Assembly: GCA_001751085.1 (NCBI GenBank)
Contig: MAXP01000099.1
Coordinates: 1 to 29,057 of the forward strand
DNA length: 29,057 bases
DNA from: Desulfobacterales bacterium C00003060
GTDB lineage: Bacteria; Desulfobacterota; Desulfobacteria; Desulfobacterales; C00003060
Direction of reading: 5' to 3'
Positions 1-7,852 of the stretch are shown in pieces. How positions within the stretch are numbered: position 1 is the stretch's first letter; every line of letters begins with the position of its first letter. Both the position numbers and the translations under genes were made by a program. Under the pieces are notes generated by a model. The model ran no database searches. It was not told where the DNA came from and saw only the letters and a list, made by a program, of their open reading frames with translations.

Positions 1-63
1 AAGCAGTAAACAGTAAGCAGTAAGCAGTAAGCAGTAAGCAGTAAGCAGTAAGCAGTAAGCAGT
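1..63. repeat. Heptamer tandem array AAGCAGT x9
   Basis: Nine contiguous 7-bp units of AAGCAGT run from base 1. Unit 2 (8-14) is the variant AAACAGT. The array starts at the window edge, so it may be longer. It is followed by an 11-bp spacer and a second heptamer array. There are no unique spacers, so it is not a CRISPR array. Confidence 0.97.
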
Positions 64-74
64 AGGCAAAATCT

Positions 75-186
75 AACGAGTAACCAGTAACGAGTAACCA
101 GTAACGAGCAACCAGTAACGAGCAACCAGTAACCAGTAACCAGCAACGAGCAACGAGCAACGAGCAACCAGCAACCAATAACAGTT
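75..186. repeat. Heptamer tandem array AACSAGY x~16
   Basis: About sixteen 7-bp units of consensus AAC(G/C)AG(T/C) alternate between AACGAGT/C and AACCAGT/C, decaying to AACCAAT and AACAGTT at the end. The array stops only about 5 bp before the ATG of the foldase gene at 192. That gene therefore has no recognisable Shine-Dalgarno and no visible unique promoter here; any promoter lies in or beyond the repeats. Confidence 0.95.
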
Positions 187-191
187 GACGA

Positions 192-1646
192 ATGACAAAA
201 TTATTTCTTTTCCCTTTCTTCGTGTTTGTTTTGCTTGTATTGCTTCCTTTGCCCAGTTCACAATACCTGTGTGCTGCTTATGGCAAAGAGATCGTTCTTG
301 CGGAAGTAAATGGCGACACGATTGACGAAGACGCGCTTCAGGAGCGGCTCAAGGCGATTCACAGAAATAAGCCGAAAATTCGGCCTGAGGGCGGTGCGGT
401 TGGCATAAAGATTTCAGACCTTGTCCAAGAGATGATCGATGAGCGACTTGTGATCCAGGATGCCTACAGGCTTGAACTTGACAGGGATCCTGATTTTAAG
501 AAAAAAGTTGAGTCATATGTCACGTCCCGATCCGTTATTCGCTTGAGGCAAGAGGAGGTGATCGAGAAGATCAATATTACCGATGACGAATGCCTTGCTT
601 ATTTCAGAAGGCACTATGAGAAGGAGTGCCCGGCCCCTGAAGGAAGATTTGAGAAGTCAAAAAGGCGCATTACGAAGAAGCTGAGAAAGGAAAAAGAAAA
701 AGAGCTGTCCGACAACTTTGTTGCAGGCTTAAGGGCTCAGGCAGATGTCCGGATAGACAAAGAACTGTTTGACTTGCTTGACCCTGAAAGTGATTATGAG
801 GGAAAAAAGACAGTGATCGCACGCGTAAATGGCCACCCAATCCCCCTTGACGATATGCTGCACGATATGAGGCAGACATCTCAGAAAAGGACCAGGATGT
901 TTGCGATATTAAAAAATGATCCCGAGTTAGAGAAAATGCGCAAGGAGTTAAAGCAAGATGTTCTGGATACACTGATTACATATGAACTGGTCGAGCAGGA
1001 GGCACTAAAGCGCAATTACGTCAATGACCCTGCGTTTGCAAAAACGATCCAGGAGCGCAAAGACCGACTCCTCATTGATGAATTTAAGGCAAAGATAGTC
1101 TATCCGTTGAGCATCCCATCAGAAAAAGATCTGAGGCAATATTACGAAGAACATGTGGATGACTTCAAGAAAGGTTATGAAGTCTGGTTCAGGGAGATGA
1201 CCTTTTACAATCGAGAAGATGCTGACAAGACCCTGAAAGAGCTAAGGCAGGGTGCAGGGTTTGAGTACCTGGCTGCCAGGGTATCGGTAAGATGGATGCC
1301 AAGGCGAAGGGATGTATGGGTCAATGCTGATCGGTTTTCTCCTGTGATGAGAGAGGCGTTGAATCGCTTAAAGGTGGGTGAGATCAGTGATGTTATTGCC
1401 GACGGCAAGGAATATAAGATTATAAAATTGAAGGGGAAAAGAGGGGGGGAGCCCATAGAGTTTTCCAGGGTTGTCGAGCATTTGAAAAGGGCGGTAGGTC
1501 AGAACAAATTCGGCGACCTCCTCTCTGACTATTTGGCAAGATTAAGGCAAGATTCCAAGATAAAGATCAACAAAAAGGCCCTGAAACGGATACAGAAAGA
1601 ATACTGGAACAGTTCACCCAAAGAAGCTCAAACCACAGCAGGTTAG
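192..1646 (+). CDS. Periplasmic PpiC/SurA-like peptidyl-prolyl isomerase-type foldase (left copy)
   Basis: The 484-residue exported protein begins with MTKLF and a long hydrophobic signal peptide ending near residue 29 (CAA/YGK). Two SurA_N-like segments follow, each opening with a VNG(D/H) motif: AEVNGDTIDED near residue 35 and ARVNGHPIPLDD near residue 211. A parvulin (PpiC)-like region covers roughly 330-425, and the C-terminal tail is basic and helical. By family it would help fold or escort exported proteins in the periplasm. It lies 3 nt upstream of the 26-heme cytochrome gene, so translation is probably coupled and its clients are probably the cytochromes. Parvulin active-site residues are not clearly conserved by eye, so it could be chaperone-only. 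No Shine-Dalgarno is visible, because the heptamer array abuts the start. Confidence 0.85.
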   Translation: MTKLFLFPFFVFVLLVLLPLPSSQYLCAAYGKEIVLAEVNGDTIDEDALQERLKAIHRNKPKIRPEGGAVGIKISDLVQEMIDERLVIQDAYRLELDRDPDFKKKVESYVTSRSVIRLRQEEVIEKINITDDECLAYFRRHYEKECPAPEGRFEKSKRRITKKLRKEKEKELSDNFVAGLRAQADVRIDKELFDLLDPESDYEGKKTVIARVNGHPIPLDDMLHDMRQTSQKRTRMFAILKNDPELEKMRKELKQDVLDTLITYELVEQEALKRNYVNDPAFAKTIQERKDRLLIDEFKAKIVYPLSIPSEKDLRQYYEEHVDDFKKGYEVWFREMTFYNREDADKTLKELRQGAGFEYLAARVSVRWMPRRRDVWVNADRFSPVMREALNRLKVGEISDVIADGKEYKIIKLKGKRGGEPIEFSRVVEHLKRAVGQNKFGDLLSDYLARLRQDSKIKINKKALKRIQKEYWNSSPKEAQTTAG

Positions 1647-1649
1647 CCC

Positions 1650-3599
1650 ATGAAACCAATGAAGCCCCCCGTGTTTTATCTGCTATTGATCGGTATTATC
1701 GTTGGCGGCGCTGTTTCTTGCGGGAAGAAGGTGCCCACGCCGCTTGTGAGGAAAAGATGTGTTGAGTGTCATCAAAAAGAGGCCGAGCAGTTCAAGAAGG
1801 CAGATGTTGTCCATGGGCCGGTTGATGGTGATGAGTGTGAGTCGTGTCACAGGCCGCACGGGGTGATCGGTGGGGTCTATTTAAAGGTGAGCGAGAATAA
1901 GCTGTGCTATACCTGTCACAAGGACTTGGAGACCGTCGTCAACAGAAAACATGTCCATGGCCCGGCAAAAGATGAGAAATGTATAAGCTGCCATGATCCT
2001 CACTCATCCATGAACAAGAACCTGTTGAAGGCAAAGGGAAACGATCTTTGCTTTATGTGTCACGATAAAGCACCTTACTGCAGAGCGACAGAACACGCCC
2101 CATTATCTGACAAAGGGTGTTTGGTGTGTCATGATCCCCATGGTTCTGATTATGAGAAACTCCTTTTTGATTATAGGGCCGATGCTTGCCGGAAGTGTCA
2201 CGATCTTGAGAAGTCTGGTTTTGTCAAAGGCCATTCCGGCTACAAGCCGGGTGGCGGCTCCTGTGTGGAGTGTCACACGCCCCATTCTTCTTCAAACACA
2301 AAATTGCTTCGAGAATTCATCCATGGGCCCCTTGACAAAAACCAGTGCAGTCTATGCCACCATCCGCCTGAATCAGCACAGGCCTTAAAGGTCAAGCAGG
2401 AGGGGTCGGAACTCTGTTACGGCTGCCACGGCGACAGCGAGATGGCTTTTGAGAAGCCCCATATCCATTCCCCGGTTCAAGAAGGTGATTGCCTTGCATG
2501 CCACAGCCCCCATGCCACAGATCACACCTGCCAGACTCTTATGTCCGATGGCAAGCTATGCTATACCTGCCACAAAGAAGCAGAGTCATTGTTGGACAAG
2601 TCCAATGTGCACAAGCCGATCAAAGAGGGGCGTTGCACTGCCTGCCATGATCCCCATGCATCACAGAACGATTTGGAATTGAAAGATACCGGCAAAGGTC
2701 TATGCTTCCGTTGTCACAAAAAAGACGATTTTGTGCGTTCAAATATCCACGAACCTGTTATGAAAGGAGACTGTGTTGTCTGCCACAACCCCCACGCATC
2801 AAATAACAAGTTCGAACTGAGGCTTGCTGAGATCGATCAGTGTTACACGTGCCATGAAAAAGAGAAGATGCTGTTTGATCGTGTCAATGTTCATACGCCG
2901 ATCAGGATCGGCCGGTGTGTGGTTTGCCACAACCCTCATTCAACATCGTATGGGAAGCTATTGATTCAAAGGAAAACCAAGCTTTGTTTTAGCTGCCACG
3001 AGGGAATGCTGGATGACATGGAGGGAGGGACGATCCATGAGTCTTTTGTCAAAGGACGATGTTTCACATGCCACGACGAACACGCCAGCGACAACGACTT
3101 TCAATTGATCGAAGCTGGAGCAGACAATTGTTATCCATGCCACGGCAGCATCCAGGGTTTGTCTGAGAAAAGCAAATACAATCATGATCCTCTCAAAGAG
3201 GGAAAATGCACGGCTTGCCATAATCCACACGGGAGCAAGATAAAAGGGCAATTAAACCGCCCCCTGGGGAGCCTGTGTCTTTCATGTCACGCGGATCTGG
3301 CAAGCCACTTTGAAAAGGACGAATTCCAGCACATGCCGGCAAAGGAGGGTATGTGCCTGAAATGTCATCTGCCGCACTATGCAGACACCCAAGGCCTGCT
3401 TGCAGGTGCAGGGGCGAGCCTTTGCAGTGGTTGTCATGATCTCGAGGATGGAGACATGGCGGATGCGCACCACGGGATCGCCATAGGTGAGGCTGATTGC
3501 ACTGGCTGCCATGAGGCACACACGGCGGAAAACGAGGGATTGATTCATAAGGTAATGCACCCTCCGTTTAAAGAGGAAAACTGCAAGGCATGTCATTAA
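1650..3599 (+). CDS. 26-heme c-type cytochrome lipoprotein, doubled CxxCH repeats (left copy)
   Basis: This 649-residue protein has a lipoprotein signal (hydrophobic 8-20, lipobox AVSC with Cys24), so it is probably anchored in the outer membrane. I count 26 CxxCH heme-binding motifs. They form repeating modules of roughly 45-50 residues, with a CxxCHxPHxS half followed by LCxxCH, which is the paired/doubled CxxCH family pattern. The last motif, CKACH, is the extreme C-terminus. There is no sign of a substrate-binding domain, so an electron-conducting role is the best inference. An alternative start at Met4 would still leave a signal. It is followed after 34 nt by a second multiheme cytochrome. 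Hemes would be attached covalently after Sec export. Confidence 0.93.
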   Translation: MKPMKPPVFYLLLIGIIVGGAVSCGKKVPTPLVRKRCVECHQKEAEQFKKADVVHGPVDGDECESCHRPHGVIGGVYLKVSENKLCYTCHKDLETVVNRKHVHGPAKDEKCISCHDPHSSMNKNLLKAKGNDLCFMCHDKAPYCRATEHAPLSDKGCLVCHDPHGSDYEKLLFDYRADACRKCHDLEKSGFVKGHSGYKPGGGSCVECHTPHSSSNTKLLREFIHGPLDKNQCSLCHHPPESAQALKVKQEGSELCYGCHGDSEMAFEKPHIHSPVQEGDCLACHSPHATDHTCQTLMSDGKLCYTCHKEAESLLDKSNVHKPIKEGRCTACHDPHASQNDLELKDTGKGLCFRCHKKDDFVRSNIHEPVMKGDCVVCHNPHASNNKFELRLAEIDQCYTCHEKEKMLFDRVNVHTPIRIGRCVVCHNPHSTSYGKLLIQRKTKLCFSCHEGMLDDMEGGTIHESFVKGRCFTCHDEHASDNDFQLIEAGADNCYPCHGSIQGLSEKSKYNHDPLKEGKCTACHNPHGSKIKGQLNRPLGSLCLSCHADLASHFEKDEFQHMPAKEGMCLKCHLPHYADTQGLLAGAGASLCSGCHDLEDGDMADAHHGIAIGEADCTGCHEAHTAENEGLIHKVMHPPFKEENCKACH

Positions 3600-3633
3600 C
3601 AAGAGTGCCTAAAGCGAACTAAAGTGAGCTAAA

Positions 3634-4881
3634 ATGTGTGAGAGAATCCGTACCTATTATTTGATATTCACCGTGGCATGCCTGATGTGTACGATAACTA
3701 CTCATGTAGCTGACGCAATGGACACGGCTGTTAGCTTTAAGACATGCCTTAAATGTCATCCTGACATTCAAAAGGAGCTGGCGCAAAAAGGGGCTCACGA
3801 GCCTTTTAGAAAGCTTGATTGTTCAAGTTGCCACAATCCGCATGCCACAAAGTACGAAGATCTGGTCAAAGAGGAGACCGGCAAACTGTGCAGGAACTGT
3901 CACCAGCGCGAAAAAGGGCTTTTGGCGAAAAAACACAGCCACGTACCTTTTGAGCAAGGAGAGTGCCTGGCCTGCCACAGGCCTCACGCTTCGAAAAACC
4001 CGAAGCTTTTGGTGGCAAAAGCAGATCAACTCTGCTTTGGTTGTCATGCAAAAGAGGGGGGCTTCACAAAAAAAACCAAGCACGATCCTGTCAGAAAAGG
4101 CCGCTGTTTGAGTTGCCACAGCCCGCATACGTCTGACTATGAGGCCCTGGCAAAAAAAGAACCCAAGAAACTGTGCGTGACGTGCCATTCGATCAAGAAC
4201 AAAAAAACACAAAAATCGCACCTTGATTATCCTGTGCAGGGTACGGACTGTATGTCGTGTCACAGCCCTCACGGGTCGAACCGCAGGCATCTTGTCAAGG
4301 GAACCCTGCATGAGCCCTTTGCCGGGAAGAAATGCACGACCTGTCACAATGGGCTGCGGTCCAAGAATCCTTTAGGTCTCAAGGATAAAGGGGCAACTAC
4401 TTGTCTTACCTGCCATCCATCCACAGAGGAAGATTTTAAGAAGATAAACAGCCACATAGTAGAAGGTGTGTTTTGCGTGAACTGCCACAGCCCCCATGCC
4501 TCGGACGAGAGCCACCTCAAGAAAGGAAAAGAGGGTAAAACATGCGGCCATTGCCATGAGGACACCAAGGAGCACATGAGGGAGAAGAATAATCAGTATA
4601 AGCATCCCCTGGTCAAAGAAGGAAAATGCAGTTCGTGTCATACCCCCCACGGGTCTGATTTCAGGCTCTTTTTCGTAGGCGATGAGTTGCCCACTTGCAC
4701 TGAATGTCATGAGAGGCATGCCAAGTTTACCCACCCCATAGGAAAAGGTGCCATTGATCCAAGGTCAAAGAAGGATATTACCTGCATCACCTGTCACAAC
4801 TTGATGGGCAGTCCCTATGAGTTCTCATTAAGATTTGATCGGAAAAAACAATTGTGTCTCCAGTGCCACAAGGGGTATTGA
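3634..4881 (+). CDS. 16-heme periplasmic c-type cytochrome, doubled CxxCH repeats (left copy)
   Basis: This 415-residue protein has a cleavable signal peptide (ADA/MD cleavage near residue 28) and 16 CxxCH motifs in the same CxxCHxPHxS...LCxxCH pattern as the upstream 26-heme protein. It has no lipobox, so it is probably soluble in the periplasm or secreted, which would suit an electron shuttle to the larger lipoprotein. Immediately upstream is a short direct repeat, CTAAAGYGAR twice over about 20 bp, which includes the AGTGAG ribosome-site-like sequence before ATG 3634. The downstream gap holds a small inverted-repeat element (4894-4932). Confidence 0.92.
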   Translation: MCERIRTYYLIFTVACLMCTITTHVADAMDTAVSFKTCLKCHPDIQKELAQKGAHEPFRKLDCSSCHNPHATKYEDLVKEETGKLCRNCHQREKGLLAKKHSHVPFEQGECLACHRPHASKNPKLLVAKADQLCFGCHAKEGGFTKKTKHDPVRKGRCLSCHSPHTSDYEALAKKEPKKLCVTCHSIKNKKTQKSHLDYPVQGTDCMSCHSPHGSNRRHLVKGTLHEPFAGKKCTTCHNGLRSKNPLGLKDKGATTCLTCHPSTEEDFKKINSHIVEGVFCVNCHSPHASDESHLKKGKEGKTCGHCHEDTKEHMREKNNQYKHPLVKEGKCSSCHTPHGSDFRLFFVGDELPTCTECHERHAKFTHPIGKGAIDPRSKKDITCITCHNLMGSPYEFSLRFDRKKQLCLQCHKGY

Positions 4882-4893
4882 TTTGTCATTTGT

Positions 4894-4932
4894 GGCATCC
4901 TTCATTCCTCGATTTACACTTTTCAAGGATGC
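4894..4932. repeat. Short 39-bp inverted-repeat relative of the MITE-like element (left copy)
   Basis: GGCATCCTT opens and AAGGATGC closes this segment, so its ends are inverted repeats. Its first part, GGCATCCTTCATT then TTTACACTTTT, matches the inner end of the 210-bp element at 6147-6356 read on the minus strand. It could be an internally deleted derivative of that element. It lies just after the stop of the 16-heme cytochrome gene and might also act as a weak hairpin in the transcript. Confidence 0.7.
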
Positions 4933-4994
4933 GAAGGGTTTACTGAGCCATAGACGAAGCGAACTGAGTTCCAGATACGTATCGAGGGAGTATT

Positions 4995-5903
4995 ATGTTT
5001 AGAAAGATCGATTTTCTTATTCTGTTTTTGTTCTTGTCTCTGATCATACCTGAGGATGCACTTTGTGCGGGAAAAGCCCGCGTAAAACACCTGACATGCA
5101 TTACCGGCAACCAGGAAATAGGTCAATTTGGCCTGTTGGGTGGCATTTTTTTTGATGAGAGGAAAGATCGATTGTACGTTACGGATTCCACAAACAATCG
5201 CATACTCGCCTTTGATGCTGATTTCAAATATATCTCAGAATTTACTCGTGGAGGCGATTTGGTGTCCCCCACCAGCATAGTCAAAGATAGTAAAGGCAGG
5301 TTTTTTGTGACTGAGCCCACAAAAGGGCACGTCCTTTTGATTGACATGGCACAAAAATCAATGGAACCGCTCGATTTTTCCGGTATTCCCCGGGCCAACC
5401 CCATCTATCCGGGGCATATGGCTGTGGATTCGGCAGATCGACTATACATTGTGGACAAGGCGAACCAGAGGATTGTCGTTTTTGGCCCGAATCTGCAATT
5501 TGAGGGAGAAATCCCGGTCAAAGGTGGCCATGGCCTTGAGGATGTAAAGGTAGATGCAGCCGGTCGTATCTATGCGCTAAGCACCGTGGATGGGTCCGTT
5601 CGCGTTTATGACCGCCAGGGAAATCTTCTTCTAAGATTTGGGAAAAGGGGCACCGGCAAAGGCGAATTCGATTTCCCCTCAAGCCTTGCTATTGACCGAA
5701 AAGGCCTGATCTACGTTGTTGATCAACACAAAAACCAGGTTCTGGTCTTCGACAAGGAGGGCCGGTTTTTGTTTGCTTTCTCCCGGTTGGGCTGGAGAGA
5801 AGGACGACTCCATTCGCCGTCGTTTGTGCACATCAGTAAGTCAGGCCAGATCTTTATCGTAGACAGAGAAAACGCCCGCATCAGTATCTTTGAATGGCAA
5901 TAG
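4995..5903 (+). CDS. Secreted NHL-repeat beta-propeller protein (left copy)
   Basis: This 302-residue protein has a signal peptide (MFRKIDF... to ALCA/GK near residue 25) followed by five to six NHL-type blades. The recurring pattern is P-x-x-(I/L)-A-(V/I)-D-x-x-G-x-(I/L)-Y-(V/I)-(V/T)-D-x-x-N-x-R(I/V), ending with DRENARISIFEWQ. NHL propellers are binding scaffolds. Near multiheme cytochromes they recur in extracellular electron-transfer loci, probably as assembly or docking partners. The start is supported by GAGGGAG about 5 nt upstream of ATG 4995. It is the last gene of the arm operon. No catalytic residues are evident. Confidence 0.9.
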   Translation: MFRKIDFLILFLFLSLIIPEDALCAGKARVKHLTCITGNQEIGQFGLLGGIFFDERKDRLYVTDSTNNRILAFDADFKYISEFTRGGDLVSPTSIVKDSKGRFFVTEPTKGHVLLIDMAQKSMEPLDFSGIPRANPIYPGHMAVDSADRLYIVDKANQRIVVFGPNLQFEGEIPVKGGHGLEDVKVDAAGRIYALSTVDGSVRVYDRQGNLLLRFGKRGTGKGEFDFPSSLAIDRKGLIYVVDQHKNQVLVFDKEGRFLFAFSRLGWREGRLHSPSFVHISKSGQIFIVDRENARISIFEWQ

Positions 5904-6146
5904 CGAGCTCATTTTCCGCAGCTTGCTGCGAAGCAACAAGATCCCCTTCAGCTTGACGATTTCATAGAAACCGCAATTTGCCAACTTCCACAATCACACT
6001 ATAGGCAACATTAGAATCAGGAGGAATAATTTCGAGGTATAACATCGAAATACACTCAGAGAAAAAGGAGCAGGCTATGGGATGCCCATGAAATTATGAT
6101 TGTGCGTTGGGCATATTTCATAGTACAAAATGAATGTTTATGCATT
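5904..6146. other. Gene-free spacer with small hairpins (left copy)
   Basis: I see no credible gene. There is a 5-bp stem with a CTTG loop at 5917-5930 just after the NHL stop, without a T-tract. A 7-bp inverted repeat ATTTCGA/TCGAAAT lies at 6029-6035 and 6045-6051. A second, ATGCCCA/TGGGCAT, lies at 6082-6088 and 6108-6114. None is a convincing intrinsic terminator. Confidence 0.6.
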
Positions 6147-6356
6147 TAGGCATCCTTCACGACAAGTCAAAAGTAGTTTACACTTTGTTGATCTTCTGTT
6201 TTGGTAATGAAATTTGAAACTTGAAATGTGAAATTGGGAAAAACACAAAGATGTAGATGCGTTACCTAATTTCAAATTTCTAATTTCGACATCGCCATTC
6301 AATTCGATAATACACGCTTTTTCGAAAAAAGTGTAAACTGGTCAATGAAGGATGCC
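6147..6356. mobile_element. MITE-like 210-bp element with GGCATCCTTCA inverted ends (left copy)
   Basis: The ends are inverted: TAGGCATCCTTCA at 6147-6159 and TGAAGGATGCC at 6346-6356. TTTACACTTT also occurs just inside both ends. The direct repeat TGCATT flanks the element (6141-6146 and 6357-6362), consistent with a 6-bp target duplication. The interior has no ORF but carries heptamer runs (TTTGAAA, CTTGAAA, TGTGAAA; then AATTTCA, AATTTCT, AATTTCG). This is a non-autonomous transposon signature; no cognate transposase is in the window. The element forms the inner end of the 6.36-kb inverted repeat. Confidence 0.72.
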
Positions 6357-6492
6357 TGCATTCAATGCTAATATCAAGAAGAGACTCATTTTCATCATGC
6401 CACTTTGCACGCAAGAGGGGTAGGGGCTGGCGCAAGGAGATTTTTCGAGATGATACCGGCGAGTTTTGTTCGGACTGAGGAGGTCATTAGCA

Positions 6493-7830
6493 ATGCAGGA
6501 TATTCGGGTTCTGATATCAAAACTTGTGAATTTGGTTAAGGGCGACATCTGGAGGATTCACGTCGATAATCTGCCCCGCATAAAAGCTTTTCTTATTAGG
6601 CAACTAAGGGTTTTTCTCCTTGTAATACGCAAATCTCGTGAAGACAAATGCCCGTTAAGGGCATCAGGTCTTACTTTCTATTCTTTACTATCTATTGTGC
6701 CTGTGGTGACTCTTGCCTTAGGCATAGCCAAGGGTTTTGGTTTTGAGAAACTTGTTGAAAAACAACTCTTGGAAAAATTTTCAAGTCAGGAAGAGGTGGT
6801 GATACAAATTATCAATTTTGCACATTCACTCCTTGAAAATACAAGAGGAGGTCTGTTGGCCGGTATAGGTATTGTTGTTCTTTTCTGGGCAGTAATAAAA
6901 GTATTGAGCCATATCGAACGTTCATTTGGTGATATCTGGGAAATAAAAAAAACACGAACCTTCGGGAGAAAAGCCAGTGATTACCTTTCTACAGCGCTTA
7001 TTTGTCCTATTCTAATAATCGTATCCAGCAGCGTTACAGTATTCATAACTACTCGGGTTACGCTCATAGCCGAAAAAGTTGCGCTGTTCGGGATTCTTAG
7101 TCCTCTCATATTCTTCACCCTGAAATTATTACCTTATTGCTTGATCTGGATACTATTCAGTTTTATTTATATTCTAATGCCCAACACCAAGGTCAATCTT
7201 GGCTCTGGCTTCTTGGCCGGCGTAGTTGCCGGAACAATATACCAGATTGTTCAATGGGCATATATCACCTTTCAAGTTGGCGTAGCGAACTACAATGCCA
7301 TTTATGGAAGCTTTGCAGTATTGCCTTTGTTCTTGATATGGCTACAGGTAAGTTGGCTGATAGTTCTTTTTGGAGCAGAAATCTCTTTTGCTCATCAGAA
7401 TGTTGATTCTTATGAATTTGAGCCGGATTGCCTGCGTGTAAGTGCCGCCTACAAGAAACTACTTTCCCTGCAAATATCCCATTTAGTAATAAGGAATTTC
7501 TCTAAGGGAGAGAAACCCTTGACTGCTTTGCAGATTTCGCAAACGTCAGGAATTCCTATTCGTCTGGTGGGTCAGATACTCCAGGAGTTAATCGAAAGCG
7601 GGATCTTTTCCGGTACGCAGAGTCAAGAGCCTGGAGAATTAGGCTATCTACCTGCCCGTGATATTAGTATTCTTACCATAAAATACATCCTTGAGGCTTT
7701 GGAGGACAGAGGGGCCAATAACATGCTTGTCGCACAGACCAAGGAACTCAATGTGTTGTCAGAAGCATTACAAGCGTTTAGGGATGTAATTGGAAGGTGT
7801 CCCGCAAACAGGCTTTTAAAGGATATATAG
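6493..7830 (+). CDS. YihY/BrkB family inner-membrane protein with C-terminal winged-helix-like domain
   Basis: The protein has about 445 residues. GAGGAGG sits 9 nt before ATG 6493, so that start is preferred over the in-frame TTG at 6466. The N-terminal 290 residues carry the YihY/BrkB (formerly 'RNase BN') pattern: RASGLTFYSLLSIVPVVTLA near 55-75, then several hydrophobic helices, then YGSFAVLPLFLIWLQVSWLIVLFGAEISFA. The C-terminal 100 residues (LQISQTSGIPIRLVGQILQELIESG...) look like a winged helix-turn-helix. The molecular role of the family is unsettled. The gene follows the MITE-like element and ends 22 nt before the convergent DUF72 gene, with no clear terminator between them. Confidence 0.88.
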   Translation: MQDIRVLISKLVNLVKGDIWRIHVDNLPRIKAFLIRQLRVFLLVIRKSREDKCPLRASGLTFYSLLSIVPVVTLALGIAKGFGFEKLVEKQLLEKFSSQEEVVIQIINFAHSLLENTRGGLLAGIGIVVLFWAVIKVLSHIERSFGDIWEIKKTRTFGRKASDYLSTALICPILIIVSSSVTVFITTRVTLIAEKVALFGILSPLIFFTLKLLPYCLIWILFSFIYILMPNTKVNLGSGFLAGVVAGTIYQIVQWAYITFQVGVANYNAIYGSFAVLPLFLIWLQVSWLIVLFGAEISFAHQNVDSYEFEPDCLRVSAAYKKLLSLQISHLVIRNFSKGEKPLTALQISQTSGIPIRLVGQILQELIESGIFSGTQSQEPGELGYLPARDISILTIKYILEALEDRGANNMLVAQTKELNVLSEALQAFRDVIGRCPANRLLKDI

Positions 7831-7852
7831 TGGGCCAAATAACATGTGACAT

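Larger units (their letters stand above)
1..6356 (+). repeat. Left arm of 6.36-kb inverted repeat
   Basis: The whole segment recurs as its reverse complement at 22702-29057, with position x matching 29058-x. All four encoded proteins are identical between arms. Blocks compared by eye agree base for base except 6343 (C), whose partner 22715 is A where G is expected. Identity stops after 6356: base 6357 is T and its partner 22701 is also T. The outer end coincides with base 1 of the window, inside a heptamer array, so the true outer limit is unknown. It may be a real inverted duplication or an assembly product. Confidence 0.97.

Noticed and set aside
1..186. CRISPR array
   Set aside because: Repeats are 7 bp and contiguous with no unique spacers.
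73..261. 62-codon minus-strand ORF (and mirror at 28797-28985)
   Set aside because: It is a translation of the heptamer array (LLVAGYWLLVAR-type repetition), not a protein gene.
3823..4347. 174-codon ORF antisense to the 16-heme cytochrome (and mirror)
   Set aside because: Shadow of the regular CxxCH codon pattern; no ribosome site or family pattern.
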